Origin: Bacteroides sp.
GTDB lineage: Bacteria; Bacteroidota; Bacteroidia; Bacteroidales; Bacteroidaceae
Direction of reading: 5' to 3'
Assembly (NCBI GenBank): GCA_017472925.1
Contig: JAFUNS010000034.1
Location: forward strand, 62,001 to 126,000
DNA length: 64,000 nt
The notes beneath the pieces are model-generated. The model worked only from the letters and a program-made list of their open reading frames with translations. It did not search any database and was not told the origin of the DNA. The translations under genes were made by a program, and so were the position numbers. This document shows positions 17,897-27,161 of this stretch, piece after piece. Position 1 is the stretch's first letter. Each line of letters opens with the position of its first letter.

Positions 17897-19405
17897 ATGA
17901 ATGAAACAAAATTAATAGGAACGTTATTTAAACCCCGCCAGAAAGCAATAGCCGGCTATGGAACTCATGCCGAAGCCATTCAGGAAAATGTGCTTCATTC
18001 ACTGGTAGGCAGAGCTGCTGAAACGGAATGGGGAAAGATATATGACTATAAACATATAGGAAATTATCAGGATTTCCAACGGGTGCCTGTCCAAACATAC
18101 GAGGATATTAAAGGTTATGTAGACCGTATGCGTCATGGCGAGAAGAATGTGTTGTGGCCGGGACGAGTGCGGTGGTATGCCAAATCATCGGGTACAACCA
18201 ACGATAAAAGTAAATTCATTCCTGTTTCCAACGACGGATTGAAGAGAGTGCATTATGCGGGTGGAAAAGATGCGGTAGCTTTGTACTTGCAACGTTATCC
18301 GGAAAGCCGACTGTTCTCAGGGAATGCATTGATTTTGGGAGGTAGTCATGCACCTAATTACAACTTGAAAGATAGTTTGGTTGGCGATTTGTCGGCTATC
18401 CTTATTGAGAACATCAATCCTTTGGTAAATCTTGTCCGGGTGCCGAAAAAAGAAGTGGCTTTGTTGAGTGACTTTGAAGAAAAGATGGAGAAGATAGCCC
18501 GCGCAGCCATGGATAAGAATGTAACCAACTTATCGGGAGTGCCTTCGTGGATGCTGGCGGTTATCAAACGGATTTTGGAATTGAAGGGCACTGATAACTT
18601 GTCAGAAGTATGGCCTAATCTGGAAATTTTCTTTCATGGGGGAGTGGCTTTTACTCCTTATCGTGAACAATATAAGCAGATAATCCGCAGCAACAAGATG
18701 CACTATATGGAGACATATAATGCCAGCGAAGGATTCTTTGGATTGCAGAATGATCCCGATGACCCTGCCATGATGCTGATGATTGATTATGATGTATTCT
18801 ATGAATTTATCCCAATGGATGAATTTGATTCGCCCAATCCTTCTATCGTGCCTTTGTGGGGAGTGGAATTGAATAAGAATTACGCAATGGTAATCAGCAC
18901 TTCTTGCGGATTGTGGCGTTATGTTATAGGTGATACGGTGAAGTTTACTTCGAAAAATCCCTATAAGTTCATCATTACTGGTCGTACCAAGCACTTTATC
19001 AATGCTTTTGGAGAAGAACTGATGGTAGATAATGCCGAACAGGGATTGGTGCGTGCTTGCGAAGCTACAGGAGCCCAAGTGGCTGAATATACAGCTGCTC
19101 CTGTGTTTATGGGTGCTGATGCCAAATGCCGTCACCAATGGTTGATAGAATTTGCAGTACAACCCGATTCGTTGGAGAAATTTGCGCAAGTGCTTGATAA
19201 TTCGTTGCAGGCCATTAACTCCGATTATGAAGCCAAACGATTTAAGAACATTACTTTGCAACCGCTCGATATTGTTGAGGCTCGTCCTCATCTTTTCCAT
19301 GATTGGCTGAAGAACAAGGGAAAGTTGGGTGGACAACACAAAGTACCCCGATTGAGCAATACGAGAGACTATATTGATGAACTCTTAAGCCTGAATCAAC
19401 AATAA
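17897..19405 (+). CDS. GH3 auxin-responsive promoter family (acyl-adenylating) protein
   Basis: A 502-residue ANL-superfamily protein of the GH3 type. YAKSSGTTNDKSKFIP (about residues 95-110) is the Ser/Gly/Thr-rich ATP loop, YNASEGFFG (about 275) the second adenylate motif and YVIGDTVKF (about 345) the hinge-side motif. Plant GH3 enzymes join amino acids to carboxylic-acid hormones; the bacterial substrate is unknown. Its stop shares a base with the start of the next gene, so the two are probably cotranscribed. Confidence 0.85.
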   Translation: MNETKLIGTLFKPRQKAIAGYGTHAEAIQENVLHSLVGRAAETEWGKIYDYKHIGNYQDFQRVPVQTYEDIKGYVDRMRHGEKNVLWPGRVRWYAKSSGTTNDKSKFIPVSNDGLKRVHYAGGKDAVALYLQRYPESRLFSGNALILGGSHAPNYNLKDSLVGDLSAILIENINPLVNLVRVPKKEVALLSDFEEKMEKIARAAMDKNVTNLSGVPSWMLAVIKRILELKGTDNLSEVWPNLEIFFHGGVAFTPYREQYKQIIRSNKMHYMETYNASEGFFGLQNDPDDPAMMLMIDYDVFYEFIPMDEFDSPNPSIVPLWGVELNKNYAMVISTSCGLWRYVIGDTVKFTSKNPYKFIITGRTKHFINAFGEELMVDNAEQGLVRACEATGAQVAEYTAAPVFMGADAKCRHQWLIEFAVQPDSLEKFAQVLDNSLQAINSDYEAKRFKNITLQPLDIVEARPHLFHDWLKNKGKLGGQHKVPRLSNTRDYIDELLSLNQQ

Positions 19406-21330
19406 TGAACTGGAAGAAACATAGATTGCCTTTTATTCTCTTACTGGTCATTGTAACCTATTCATGCGCCAGTATTGGTAATCCCGATGGTGGACCTTAT
19501 GATGAAGATCCTCCAAAATTTGTGGGAAGTACCCCCAGTTTGCGTGCCGTAAACTACAAGAAACAGAAGATTGAACTGGAATTCGATGAATTCATCAAAT
19601 TGGAGAAAGCATCGGAAAAGGTTATCTTTTCTCCACCACAAATGGAACAGCCGGAGTTGAAGGTGGTGGGAAAGAAGGTAGCGGTAGAATACCTTGATAC
19701 TTTGAAAGATTCGATGACTTATACCATCGATTTCTCGGATGCCATTGTAGATAATAATGAAGGTAATCCGATGGGTAACTTTTCGTTCTCTTTCTCTACC
19801 GGAGCGAATATCGATTCTATGGAAGTGGCAGGAACTGTTCTGCAAGCCGAGGATTTGGAACCCATAAAAGGCATTCAGGTGGGACTTCATCGGGATTTGA
19901 GCGATACAGCGTTTTCTACCAAACCTTTTGATCGTGTATCTCGAACCGATAGTCGCGGACGCTTCTCTATCCGTGGGGTAGCTCCTGGTAAATATCGCAT
20001 CTATGCATTGAAGGACGGTAATCAGAACTATTTATATGATTCGAAAACAGAGCAGGTAGCTTTTTACGATTCCATCATCATTCCTGATATGATGCCGGCT
20101 ACCCGTCAGGATACCGTTTGGAAAGATACACTGACCATCGATACCATCATGACGGTAGGTTATACCCGATTCTTGCCGGATAGTTTGATTCTTCGTGCCT
20201 TCAAGGCTGAGAATACCCGTCAATATCTCACTCGTAGCCAGCGCGACCAAGAGAATCATTTCATTTTGACATTCAGTGCCAAGGCGGATACATTGCCTAC
20301 CATCAAGGGGTTGAACTTTGATGAAAAGGATATGTTTGTCATCGAGACAACTCCGCGTAACGACTCTATTTGTTATTGGATAAAAGATTCGTTGGTTTAT
20401 CTGATGGATACATTGGCCATACAGCTTGATTATCTGTATACCGATACGCTGGATCAGTTGGTTCCTACAACAGATACATTGTATTTGGCCAATAAGCTGA
20501 CTCGTGCACAAAAGGAAAAATTGAAGAAGGAAGAAGAGGAAAAGAAAGAAAAGGAACGGAAAAAACGCGAAAAGAAAGGCTTGGAACCTGAAAAGGAACC
20601 GATGAAGTTCCTGGACATGAAGATAGATGCTGCCGGTTCCTTTGATATTTATAACAACATTGTGCTTTCTTTCCAGGAACCTTTGGCTTCTATTGATACT
20701 TCGGCCATCAAGATGGAAGTAAAAGTCGATACGCTTTGGGAACCGACACCTTTCATGTTTGTAGCAGATTCGGTAATGCCCCGAACTTATGAAATATTGG
20801 CGCAATGGGAACCCGAAAAGGAATATCAGCTGACCATTGACTCGGCTGCTATTGTCGGATTGTATGGATTGCATACCAACAAGGTTCAGCAAACAGTGAA
20901 GGTGAAGAAGCTGGATGAGTATGGTACGTTGCTGTTGAATATTGTTGGAGCACCGAAAGGTTCGTTGGTGGAATTGTTGGATAATGGTGGAAAAGTATTG
21001 CGCCAGCAACCGGTAAGTGCCGAAAACACAGCCGATTTCTATTTCTTGAATCCCAATACCAAGTATTACATCCGCCTGTTGGTAGACCGTAACGGTAATG
21101 GTAAATGGGATACCGGTAATTATGAACAAGGAATACAACCCGAAGAAGTCTATTATTTCCCGAAAGTCTGGGAGATGAAAGCCAACTTTGAATTTGAAGA
21201 AACATGGAATATTCACGAAGTTCCATTGGACCGTCAGAAATTGGATGAAATCAAGAAGCAAAAGCCGGAAGAGCAGAAAAAGGTGAAGGATAGAAATAAA
21301 GAACGGTTAAAGAAACTGGGAAGAGCATGA
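19405..21330 (+). CDS. Ig-like (Big_5) domain lipoprotein
   Basis: A 641-residue lipoprotein with signal ending at VTYSC near residue 22. The first 120 residues resemble a bacterial Ig-like Big_5 domain (EDPPKFVGSTP, ELEFDEFIKL, SFSTGANID). A carboxypeptidase-regulatory-like stretch follows (GRFSIRGVAPGKYRIYAL). A highly charged Lys/Glu helix lies at about 370-395. It appears envelope-exposed with no enzymatic motif. It overlaps its neighbours at both ends by a few bases (GH3-type gene and DUF3108 gene), so the three form one transcription unit conserved in Bacteroidales. Confidence 0.75.
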   Translation: MNWKKHRLPFILLLVIVTYSCASIGNPDGGPYDEDPPKFVGSTPSLRAVNYKKQKIELEFDEFIKLEKASEKVIFSPPQMEQPELKVVGKKVAVEYLDTLKDSMTYTIDFSDAIVDNNEGNPMGNFSFSFSTGANIDSMEVAGTVLQAEDLEPIKGIQVGLHRDLSDTAFSTKPFDRVSRTDSRGRFSIRGVAPGKYRIYALKDGNQNYLYDSKTEQVAFYDSIIIPDMMPATRQDTVWKDTLTIDTIMTVGYTRFLPDSLILRAFKAENTRQYLTRSQRDQENHFILTFSAKADTLPTIKGLNFDEKDMFVIETTPRNDSICYWIKDSLVYLMDTLAIQLDYLYTDTLDQLVPTTDTLYLANKLTRAQKEKLKKEEEEKKEKERKKREKKGLEPEKEPMKFLDMKIDAAGSFDIYNNIVLSFQEPLASIDTSAIKMEVKVDTLWEPTPFMFVADSVMPRTYEILAQWEPEKEYQLTIDSAAIVGLYGLHTNKVQQTVKVKKLDEYGTLLLNIVGAPKGSLVELLDNGGKVLRQQPVSAENTADFYFLNPNTKYYIRLLVDRNGNGKWDTGNYEQGIQPEEVYYFPKVWEMKANFEFEETWNIHEVPLDRQKLDEIKKQKPEEQKKVKDRNKERLKKLGRA

Positions 21331-22139
21331 GAAAATGGATAGTTATAATAGGTTGTATACTTGTGTCCTTCATGGACATAAAGGCGCAATGTACAGCCCA
21401 AAATGAAGCTATACAGGTAGGGGAGAAGCTGACATACGAATTGAAATTCAATTGGAAATTCATTTGGGTGAATGCTGGTGAGGCTAAAATGGACCTTACA
21501 GCTACCACTTATAATGGAAAGCCTTGCTACAAGACGGAGTTATTGTGTGTAAGTAACTCGAAAGTGGATTTTTTCTTCAAGATGCGCGATACACTTACTT
21601 GCATTACAACCGACCGCCTTCAACCTCAATATTTCCGTAAAGGAGCCGAAGAAGGAAGCCGCTATTCGGTGGATGAGGTATGGTTTGATTATGCCGATGG
21701 TAAGAGTGTGGTAAACCAGCAGCGCAAGGTGCGTGGGCGCAAAACCATTACTGCCAAGGATGTCACGGAAGATTGTGTGTTTGATATGCTCAGTATTCTG
21801 CTTCAGGCTCGTTCCTATGACCCTAAAGATTATAAGGTAGGCGATAAGATTCTTTTCCCCATGGCAACAGGAAGAAGAATAGAACAGCAGACACTTATCT
21901 ATCGGGGTAAAAAGAATTTCAAGGCCGAGAATGATGTAAAATACCGTTGCTTGGTGTTCTCGTTGGTAGAATACAACAAGAAAGGTAAGGAAGAGGAAGT
22001 GATAACCTTCTATGTAACCGATGACAAAAACCATTTGCCTGTCCGTTTGGACTTGTATTTGAACTTCGGTTCTGCCAAGGCATTCCTCAAGACGGTAGAA
22101 GGCAATCGCCACCCACTGACTTCCATCATCAAGGATTAA
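21327..22139 (+). CDS. DUF3108 secreted protein
   Basis: A 270-residue protein with a cleavable signal peptide (about residues 1-20, ending MDIKAQC) and the beta-rich DUF3108 pattern: GEKLTYELKFNWKFIWVNAG near the start and YFRKGAEEGSRYSVDEVWF in the middle. The fold is thought to be lipid-binding or outer-membrane associated; the job is unknown. The start overlaps the previous stop by four bases. Confidence 0.8.
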   Translation: MRKWIVIIGCILVSFMDIKAQCTAQNEAIQVGEKLTYELKFNWKFIWVNAGEAKMDLTATTYNGKPCYKTELLCVSNSKVDFFFKMRDTLTCITTDRLQPQYFRKGAEEGSRYSVDEVWFDYADGKSVVNQQRKVRGRKTITAKDVTEDCVFDMLSILLQARSYDPKDYKVGDKILFPMATGRRIEQQTLIYRGKKNFKAENDVKYRCLVFSLVEYNKKGKEEEVITFYVTDDKNHLPVRLDLYLNFGSAKAFLKTVEGNRHPLTSIIKD

Positions 22140-22190
22140 GGTCGATTGTTGGTTTCTTGTTATTTCTTCGTTTTGTTATCCTTCTTTATT

Positions 22191-22222
22191 GTGTCATCCT
22201 GAGCATAGCGAAGGATCTGGAG
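22191..22222. repeat. REP-like dispersed palindromic element (partial)
   Basis: GTGTCATCCTGAGCATAGCG followed by AAGGATCTGG resembles a short repeat dispersed between genes in many bacteria, which when translated gives SIAKDL-like peptides. AATCCT-type and AGGAT arms can pair across a short loop. The first 13 bases recur in the terminator at 48402. Confidence 0.5.
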
Positions 22223-22232
22223 ACATTTTCTA

Positions 22233-23060
22233 TTATTCGTCAAACAATCTGGATTGGCGTGATACGATATGAAGTTTTGCGCCAAGTTCCATTGCCTTCA
22301 GAATATGTTCTGCACCTTTACCCATTACTTTACATAAAGAGTATTTGGGACCTACAATTTCTTGGATACGTACTTCGCCTATTTTATGCTCCAAATAGTT
22401 TTCTGCCATCGAAGTCTGTACCATTACATCAAAGCGTTGTCCTTCTTTGATAGGGTCATCGTATCCTAAATTGATATACACTTTCTTGGCTTTCTTTCCA
22501 TTGTCGGCCACTAATTCTACGATGGAGCCATGCACCTTGAAGTTCTGTTCTATCATGTCCCTCATTTTATAGGGGATGTTTACCAATGCTCTTTCCAACG
22601 CATAATATTGACTGGCCTCTTTTCCCGAGGATGAACCGTTTTCTTCATAGTTTCGGGTATAGATGGTGGTGCCGTCGCTTGTACGTATCAGTTGCAATCG
22701 AATCGTGAACTTCTCCTTGTAGCTGTTTTCGCGGCTATGAAAACGTCTTGAAGAGATACCGTCATCGGTAGCTTCGCGATTCAGTAGTTTCCCTTGTAGC
22801 ATATATCCGGCCCTGTACTGCAAGGCATTCTCCATGGGTGAATATTGGGGGGTAGGTGGAAGGGTCAAAGCATCTATCAGTTGTACACGATTGGTTTTTG
22901 TTATACCGTCGATGACGGCAGCTCGTATATTGGTCAATACATTTTCGGGCACTTTGATGTCGCTACTGAATTCATTGACAAATACAATCTGTTTCTGCGC
23001 ATGCAGAGATACAGAAAAACAGAACAGAAGACAGGATAATAGAATATTTTGTATTTTCAT
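22233..23060 (-). CDS. Secreted CsgG/TolB-N-like protein, function unknown
   Basis: A 275-residue protein with a clear signal peptide (cleavage near LHAQ, residue 22). The mature N-terminal part (QIVFVNEFSSDIKVPENVLTNIRAAVIDGI ... as a loose region, about 23-150) resembles the ABD-like domains of CsgG, TolB or FlgT, which build a seven-residue beta pattern. The C-terminal part is unassigned. It is probably periplasmic or outer-membrane associated. No partner gene is adjacent; the next gene upstream is across the virE leader. Confidence 0.5.
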   Translation of the reverse strand: MKIQNILLSCLLFCFSVSLHAQKQIVFVNEFSSDIKVPENVLTNIRAAVIDGITKTNRVQLIDALTLPPTPQYSPMENALQYRAGYMLQGKLLNREATDDGISSRRFHSRENSYKEKFTIRLQLIRTSDGTTIYTRNYEENGSSSGKEASQYYALERALVNIPYKMRDMIEQNFKVHGSIVELVADNGKKAKKVYINLGYDDPIKEGQRFDVMVQTSMAENYLEHKIGEVRIQEIVGPKYSLCKVMGKGAEHILKAMELGAKLHIVSRQSRLFDE

Positions 23061-23242
23061 GGCCTTAATGAATAGATATTAGGCACGAAAGTAGAGCTTT
23101 TGTTTCTTATTTGCAAAATTTAGCTGTTAAAATATCATTCGTTATTTTATTGTCGGTTCTCTTTTTATTCTATCGATACACAATATAAAAATCGTGATAT
23201 CATCATACACACTTGCACTATGTATTGTAAAACGTTGTATAT

Positions 23243-23289
23243 AAGATGGATAATGTGTGTAAGATGGTGTGTAAGATGTGTGTAAGATG
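23243..23289 (+). repeat. Tandem GTGTGTAAGATG motifs upstream of virE
   Basis: GTGTGTAAGATG occurs at 23255-23266 and 23267-23278, followed by TGTGTAAGATG at 23279-23289; another AAGATG lies at 23243-23248. The same motif appears in inverse orientation just after virE (25758-25769). Confidence 0.8.
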
Positions 23290-23412
23290 AACTTTATCTT
23301 GCATACATTAAAAAGCGTGAATATGTATAGAAATATAACCATTCCTACTGTTTACAAGAGAAAAACATCGATTATCAGCTAATTTTCAATAAAATACGCC
23401 TATACATGCTTT

Positions 23413-23496
23413 GTACTGCGATGTAGTACCATCGTACTCCACTGTAGTACCATTGTACTGCGGTGTAGTTTCATCGTACTGCGGTGCAGTACAATC
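23413..23496. repeat. Four-unit 21-bp iteron-like array upstream of virE
   Basis: Units begin at 23413, 23434, 23455 and 23476. Each starts GTACT and contains a near-palindrome of the form GTACT-N6/7-AGTAC followed by CATC/CATT. The 593-bp gap 23061-23653 holds only this array, the motif cluster before it, and the virE promoter; I see no gene in it. Confidence 0.85.
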
Positions 23497-23594
23497 AATA
23501 TATCTTTCTTTTGAACGAATTTATTACCGTTTTATTCCTTTTATCAAGGGTGTTCAAAAGAAGTCCTACTTGCGTAAAAACAAAGCCTAAACAC

Positions 23595-23625
23595 TTGACA
23601 TCCCCTTTATTTTTTAGTATATTTG
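23595..23625 (+). promoter_or_regulatory. Promoter of the virE gene
   Basis: TTG at 23595-23597 and TATATTTG at 23618-23625 fit the Bacteroidetes -33/-7 pattern. They lie about 100 bp after the 21-bp array and 29 nt before the start codon. Confidence 0.5.
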
Positions 23626-23653
23626 TAGACGTAACCCAAAATCAATAAAATGT

Positions 23654-25741
23654 ATGAAGATAACCCTGATTAAGAAATCCGAAGAACGACCGGCCGAGAC
23701 TTGGAGTGCTTGCAGCTTGGGAAACTGGATAGAGAAACTGAAGCATGAGAACAAGGAAACGTATATTTCGCAACTGCGCTATGCGCTGCCTTCATTGGAA
23801 GGCTCGCGAGGGCGTTTCATCTACATAGACCGTATTCCCCGTGTATATCCGGCAGTAGAATACAAGCGTACTTCAAACGGGCGTCAGTTCAAGGCTTATC
23901 AAGGTATCGTACAGTTGGAAATAAACCGCTTGTCGGGATGGGCCGAAGTGGAATACATCAAGAAACAGGCATCCCTGCTTCCACAAACTTTGGTGGCCTT
24001 TGCAGGTAGTAGTGGAAAGAGTGTGAAGGTGTGGGTGCTATTCACGTTGACCGACGGTTCACTTCCCGCTACCGAAGAGCAGGCGGCCCTTTTCCATGCC
24101 CACGCCTACCGCCTGGCCGTACAATGCTATCAACCCATGTTTCCGTATTCCATCACGCTGAAGGAACCCACCTTGCAACAAAGTTGCCGCATGTCGGTGG
24201 ACGAAACACCCTATTACAATCCCGATTCCGTGCCTTTCTGTATGGAACAACCCTTGGTCATGCCCGGCGAAACCACTTTCCGCGAACGCAGGCAACAGGA
24301 AAAGAACCCATTGTTACGGGCAGAAGCCGATGATGATGCCTACATCAGCATGGGGGTACGTTTTCAGACGATACTGAAGCGGGTACTTTCTGACGTAGAA
24401 GATTGGAAACGGGGCGATGACCTCTCCGTATTGCTGCCCCGCTTGGGCGAAGAATGCTACAAGGCCGGTATCCCCGAAGAGGAGGCCGTGAGCCGTACAC
24501 TGAGGCATTACTATGAATGGGAAGACAAGGAATTGGTGCGTGCCACCTACCGTACCCTATATATGGAACTGAATGGATTCGGAAGCAAGCCGGCCGTTAC
24601 CCGTGAACAGGAAACGGCTATCCAGTTCGAGGATTTTTTGAAGCGCCGGTACGAACTGCGTTTCAATACGGTGACCGATGATTTGGAATACCGCGAACGG
24701 GACAGCATTCATTTCCACTTCCGTCCGGTAGACAAGCGGGTGCGGAACAGCATCGCCATCAACGCCTTGAAGGAAGGTATCCGCGTGTGGGACAGGGACG
24801 TGGACCGCTATCTGCATTCCGATTACGTGCCCGTGTTCAATCCGGTGGAAGAATACTTGTTCGAAGTGGGCAAATGGGACGGGCGCGACCGCATCCGTGA
24901 GCTGGCCGACTGTGTGCCTTGCAACCAACCCCATTGGCGTGAACTGTTCTATCGCTGGTTTCTGAGCATGGTGGCCCATTGGCAAGGGCTGGACAAACAG
25001 CACGGCAATGCCACCACTCCCATACTGATTGGTGCACAAGGGTATCGTAAGTCCACTTTCTGCCGTATCCTGCTTCCTCCCGAACTGCGTTTCGGCTATA
25101 CGGACAGCCTCAACTTCAGCAGTAAAGTGGAAGCCGAACGTTGCCTGAGCCGTTTCTTCCTGATAAACTTGGATGAGTTCGACCAGATAAGCATCCACCA
25201 GCAAGGGTTCTTGAAGCACTTGTTGCAAAAACCGTCGGCCAATTTGCGCAAGCCCTACGGCATAAGCATCCGTGAGATGCGTCGCTATGCCTCGTTCATC
25301 GCCACCAGCAATCACAAGGATTTGTTGACCGACCTTTCAGGCAACCGTCGCTTTATCTGTGTGGAAGTGAAAGCCCCTATCGAAACGAACATCACCATCG
25401 ACTACAAGCAACTATATGCCCAGGCCGTTCATGCCATCCGTCACCGCGAGCGCTATTGGCTGGACGATGCCGATGAGGCCGTTTTGAAGGAAAGCAACGA
25501 AGAGTTCCGTCAGACAAGTCCGTTGGAACAATTGTTCCACCATTGTTTCCAGGTGGCTGAAGAAGGTGAAGGGGAATGGTATACCACCATGCAGATTTTC
25601 AGTTATTTGCAGAAAAATACCCGCGAGAAATTCTCCAACGGTAAGGTAGTTATTTTAGGTCGTCTGTTGCAACAATTGGGAGTGCCTTCCAAGAGATCCA
25701 GAAGCGGAACAGTGTATTATTTAAGAAAAAGTGCAAGATGA
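23654..25741 (+). CDS. VirE/BT4734-type primase-helicase-like protein
   Basis: A 695-residue protein of the kind common in Bacteroides mobile regions. The N-terminal 200 residues match the BT4734/BF3469-like domain, related to archaeo-eukaryotic primases. The C-terminal half is a VirE-type P-loop ATPase: Walker A GAQGYRKST from about residue 460, Walker B FLINLDEFD around Asp507, and NRRFICVEV as a sensor/arginine-finger region. It probably acts in DNA replication of a phage- or plasmid-derived element. By eye it is richer in GC than the genes after it. The stop codon lies in the loop of a terminator hairpin, and repeated AAGATG motifs flank the gene on both sides. No integrase or replication partner is adjacent. 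Confidence 0.85.
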   Translation: MKITLIKKSEERPAETWSACSLGNWIEKLKHENKETYISQLRYALPSLEGSRGRFIYIDRIPRVYPAVEYKRTSNGRQFKAYQGIVQLEINRLSGWAEVEYIKKQASLLPQTLVAFAGSSGKSVKVWVLFTLTDGSLPATEEQAALFHAHAYRLAVQCYQPMFPYSITLKEPTLQQSCRMSVDETPYYNPDSVPFCMEQPLVMPGETTFRERRQQEKNPLLRAEADDDAYISMGVRFQTILKRVLSDVEDWKRGDDLSVLLPRLGEECYKAGIPEEEAVSRTLRHYYEWEDKELVRATYRTLYMELNGFGSKPAVTREQETAIQFEDFLKRRYELRFNTVTDDLEYRERDSIHFHFRPVDKRVRNSIAINALKEGIRVWDRDVDRYLHSDYVPVFNPVEEYLFEVGKWDGRDRIRELADCVPCNQPHWRELFYRWFLSMVAHWQGLDKQHGNATTPILIGAQGYRKSTFCRILLPPELRFGYTDSLNFSSKVEAERCLSRFFLINLDEFDQISIHQQGFLKHLLQKPSANLRKPYGISIREMRRYASFIATSNHKDLLTDLSGNRRFICVEVKAPIETNITIDYKQLYAQAVHAIRHRERYWLDDADEAVLKESNEEFRQTSPLEQLFHHCFQVAEEGEGEWYTTMQIFSYLQKNTREKFSNGKVVILGRLLQQLGVPSKRSRSGTVYYLRKSAR

Positions 25742-25754
25742 TCTTGCACTTTTT
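25726..25754 (+). terminator. Terminator hairpin overlapping the virE stop codon
   Basis: AAAAAGTGCAAGA (25726-25738) pairs perfectly with TCTTGCACTTTTT (25742-25754); the loop is exactly the TGA stop codon. Confidence 0.85.
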
Positions 25755-25757
25755 GCT

Positions 25758-25835
25758 CATCTTACACACCATCTTGCACATATTAAGTATCTTTTAATTA
25801 GATAGTTATCTTAAATTGTGCAAGTGTGCAAGATG
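25758..25835 (-). repeat. Inverted AAGATG motifs downstream of virE
   Basis: CATCTTACACAC (25758-25769) is the exact complement of the upstream motif; CATCTTGCACAT (25770-25781) is a one-base variant. TGTGCAAGATG follows in direct orientation at 25825-25835. The repeats may mark the limits of a virE unit. Confidence 0.75.
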
Positions 25836-26048
25836 AATTGTGAAATTCTCTATTGTGTAGATTACCACTTAACCTTTGGAGTATCAGCAGTAAAATTATA
25901 CGAGATTACAAATTCTAAGGGAGAAAAAGTTTTAATAAGACAAGATAAACCTGCTTTATACAAAGACGGTGGAATGCAACCAGCGCATTTTAATGCAGGC
26001 TTTAAAAAAGATATAAAACTAAAACAGCATCATTATTATGGAAATTAA
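25833..26048 (+). pseudogene. Orphan C-terminal fragment of a polymorphic toxin (CT1)
   Basis: About 72 codons ending KLKQHHYYGN. The stretch EKVLIRQDKPALYKDGGMQP with AHFNAG and KQHHYY resembles the C-terminal part of HNH-like nuclease toxins carried by RHS and contact-dependent systems; the His-rich end would be catalytic. The first 20 residues look unrelated, and no RHS core or secretion region precedes it, so it is a displaced tail rather than a full gene. Its last 11 bases overlap the next gene, the usual arrangement of a toxin and its immunity gene. Confidence 0.5.
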
Positions 26049-26532
26049 AACCAATGAAATAAAAGAAATTTATAAAGGGCATTATTTTATGCTATTGGAT
26101 TTCCCAACAATAGATATATTGAATTATATGTTAGATAAATCATATCAATATGTATGGGGGGTTAACTATGAAAAACATGGTTGTAAATGGGAAAAGGATT
26201 CTTGTAAATTATTTGAAAAAGAATGGGATGGACTTTATACAAGAAATGTAAATATGGAGTTCTTAATGAATACTTCCGATTTTATGGAAAGACTTCCGTA
26301 TATACAAGATAATCTTCATATCATGCAGATAAATAAGATGCCTCCATATTATTTAAATTTGAACCGCATAAAAGGGAAAACAAGATATGATTTATTAAAG
26401 ACTGAAACAGACTATTTATTTGAAGTGAAATTACCTTTTTCTTCTATATCCTCTGATTACACAGAAATTGTTAGTCCTAATTTGGATTTTTTGATTGGGA
26501 TAAAAGAAAAACTTTCTTTATCAGATAAATAG
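26038..26532 (+). CDS. Putative immunity protein (Imm1)
   Basis: A 164-residue, AT-rich gene with no signal peptide or membrane segment, so the product is cytoplasmic. I do not recognise its family. It overlaps the toxin tail CT1 by 11 bases and is followed by the cassette-end repeat. From that position it probably neutralises the CT1 nuclease-like toxin; the assignment rests on context only. Confidence 0.55.
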   Translation: MEIKTNEIKEIYKGHYFMLLDFPTIDILNYMLDKSYQYVWGVNYEKHGCKWEKDSCKLFEKEWDGLYTRNVNMEFLMNTSDFMERLPYIQDNLHIMQINKMPPYYLNLNRIKGKTRYDLLKTETDYLFEVKLPFSSISSDYTEIVSPNLDFLIGIKEKLSLSDK

Positions 26533-26536
26533 GTGT

Positions 26537-26624
26537 AAGGTAAATTCAACTTTAAAATGCAATTGAATTCATATTAGAAGAGTCTGTGTCAGAATACAAA
26601 TTTTGATGCAGACTCTCTTTTTCT
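26537..26624 (+). repeat. Cassette-end junction repeat J1 with hairpin
   Basis: GGTAAATTCAACTTT is followed by a hairpin with AGAGTCTG (26579-26586) pairing with CAGACTCT (26609-26616) and CTTTTTCT after it. The hairpin and its 22-nt loop are homologous to J3. RHS core sequence begins directly after the T tract. Confidence 0.75.
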
Positions 26625-27149
26625 ACCACCTACGGTGACAGCTATACCTACAACGTGCGCGGATGGACTACGGGAATCACCAACGGCAACTTTACCCAGA
26701 GCTTGACCTACAACAACGGTACTGCCGGATTCAATGGTAACATCACCGCCATGACCTGGACGGCCGGCGGTAGCAGCCACAGCTATGCGTTCACTTACGA
26801 CGGATTGAACCGTATGCTGAACGCCACCCATGACACCAATGCCTATACGGAAAAGGTTACGGGATATGGCAAGAACGGGAACATTACCGGATTGCAGCGT
26901 TATGGTAACGGACTGATTGACAATCTGGCCTATACCTACAACGGTAACCGGCTCACCAAGGTAGAGGATGCGACGGGCAATGCAACCGGTTTTACCGACG
27001 GTGCAAGCCAGGCAAATGAATACACCTACGACAATAATGGAAATTTAACATAGGATTAGAACAAGGGAATAACCAACATATCGTATAATTATTTAAATTT
27101 GCCGCAACAAATCCGTTATTCCAATAATATGAATATTTATTTGAATTAA
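26625..27149 (+). pseudogene. RHS/YD-repeat core fragment
   Basis: An open frame from about 26625 to 27050 encodes typical YD-repeat protein: YTYNVRGW, FTYDGLNRM, YGKNGNITGLQRY, YTYNGNRLTKVEDATG, YTYDNNGNLT. It has no start signal of its own and no N-terminal secretion part. At 27051 TAG and at 27057 TAG interrupt the frame, after which RHS-like residues continue (NKGITNISYN) until about 27132. It is a displaced piece of an RHS toxin carrier and is clearly more GC-rich than the cassettes on each side. Confidence 0.8.
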
Positions 27150-27161
27150 TAAGGAGGAAAT

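Noticed and set aside
20032-21261. 409-codon minus-strand frame
   Set aside because: It is entirely antisense to the Ig-like lipoprotein gene, with biased composition and no start signals; the plus-strand gene has a lipoprotein signal and conserved neighbours.
22157-22450. 97-codon plus-strand frame over the REP-like element
   Set aside because: Its SIAKDL-type start is the known translation of the repeat, and most of it is antisense to the CsgG-like gene.
23413-23496. CRISPR array before virE
   Set aside because: The 21-bp units abut one another with no unique spacers, and no cas genes are near. The same applies to the arrays at 37971 and 52590.
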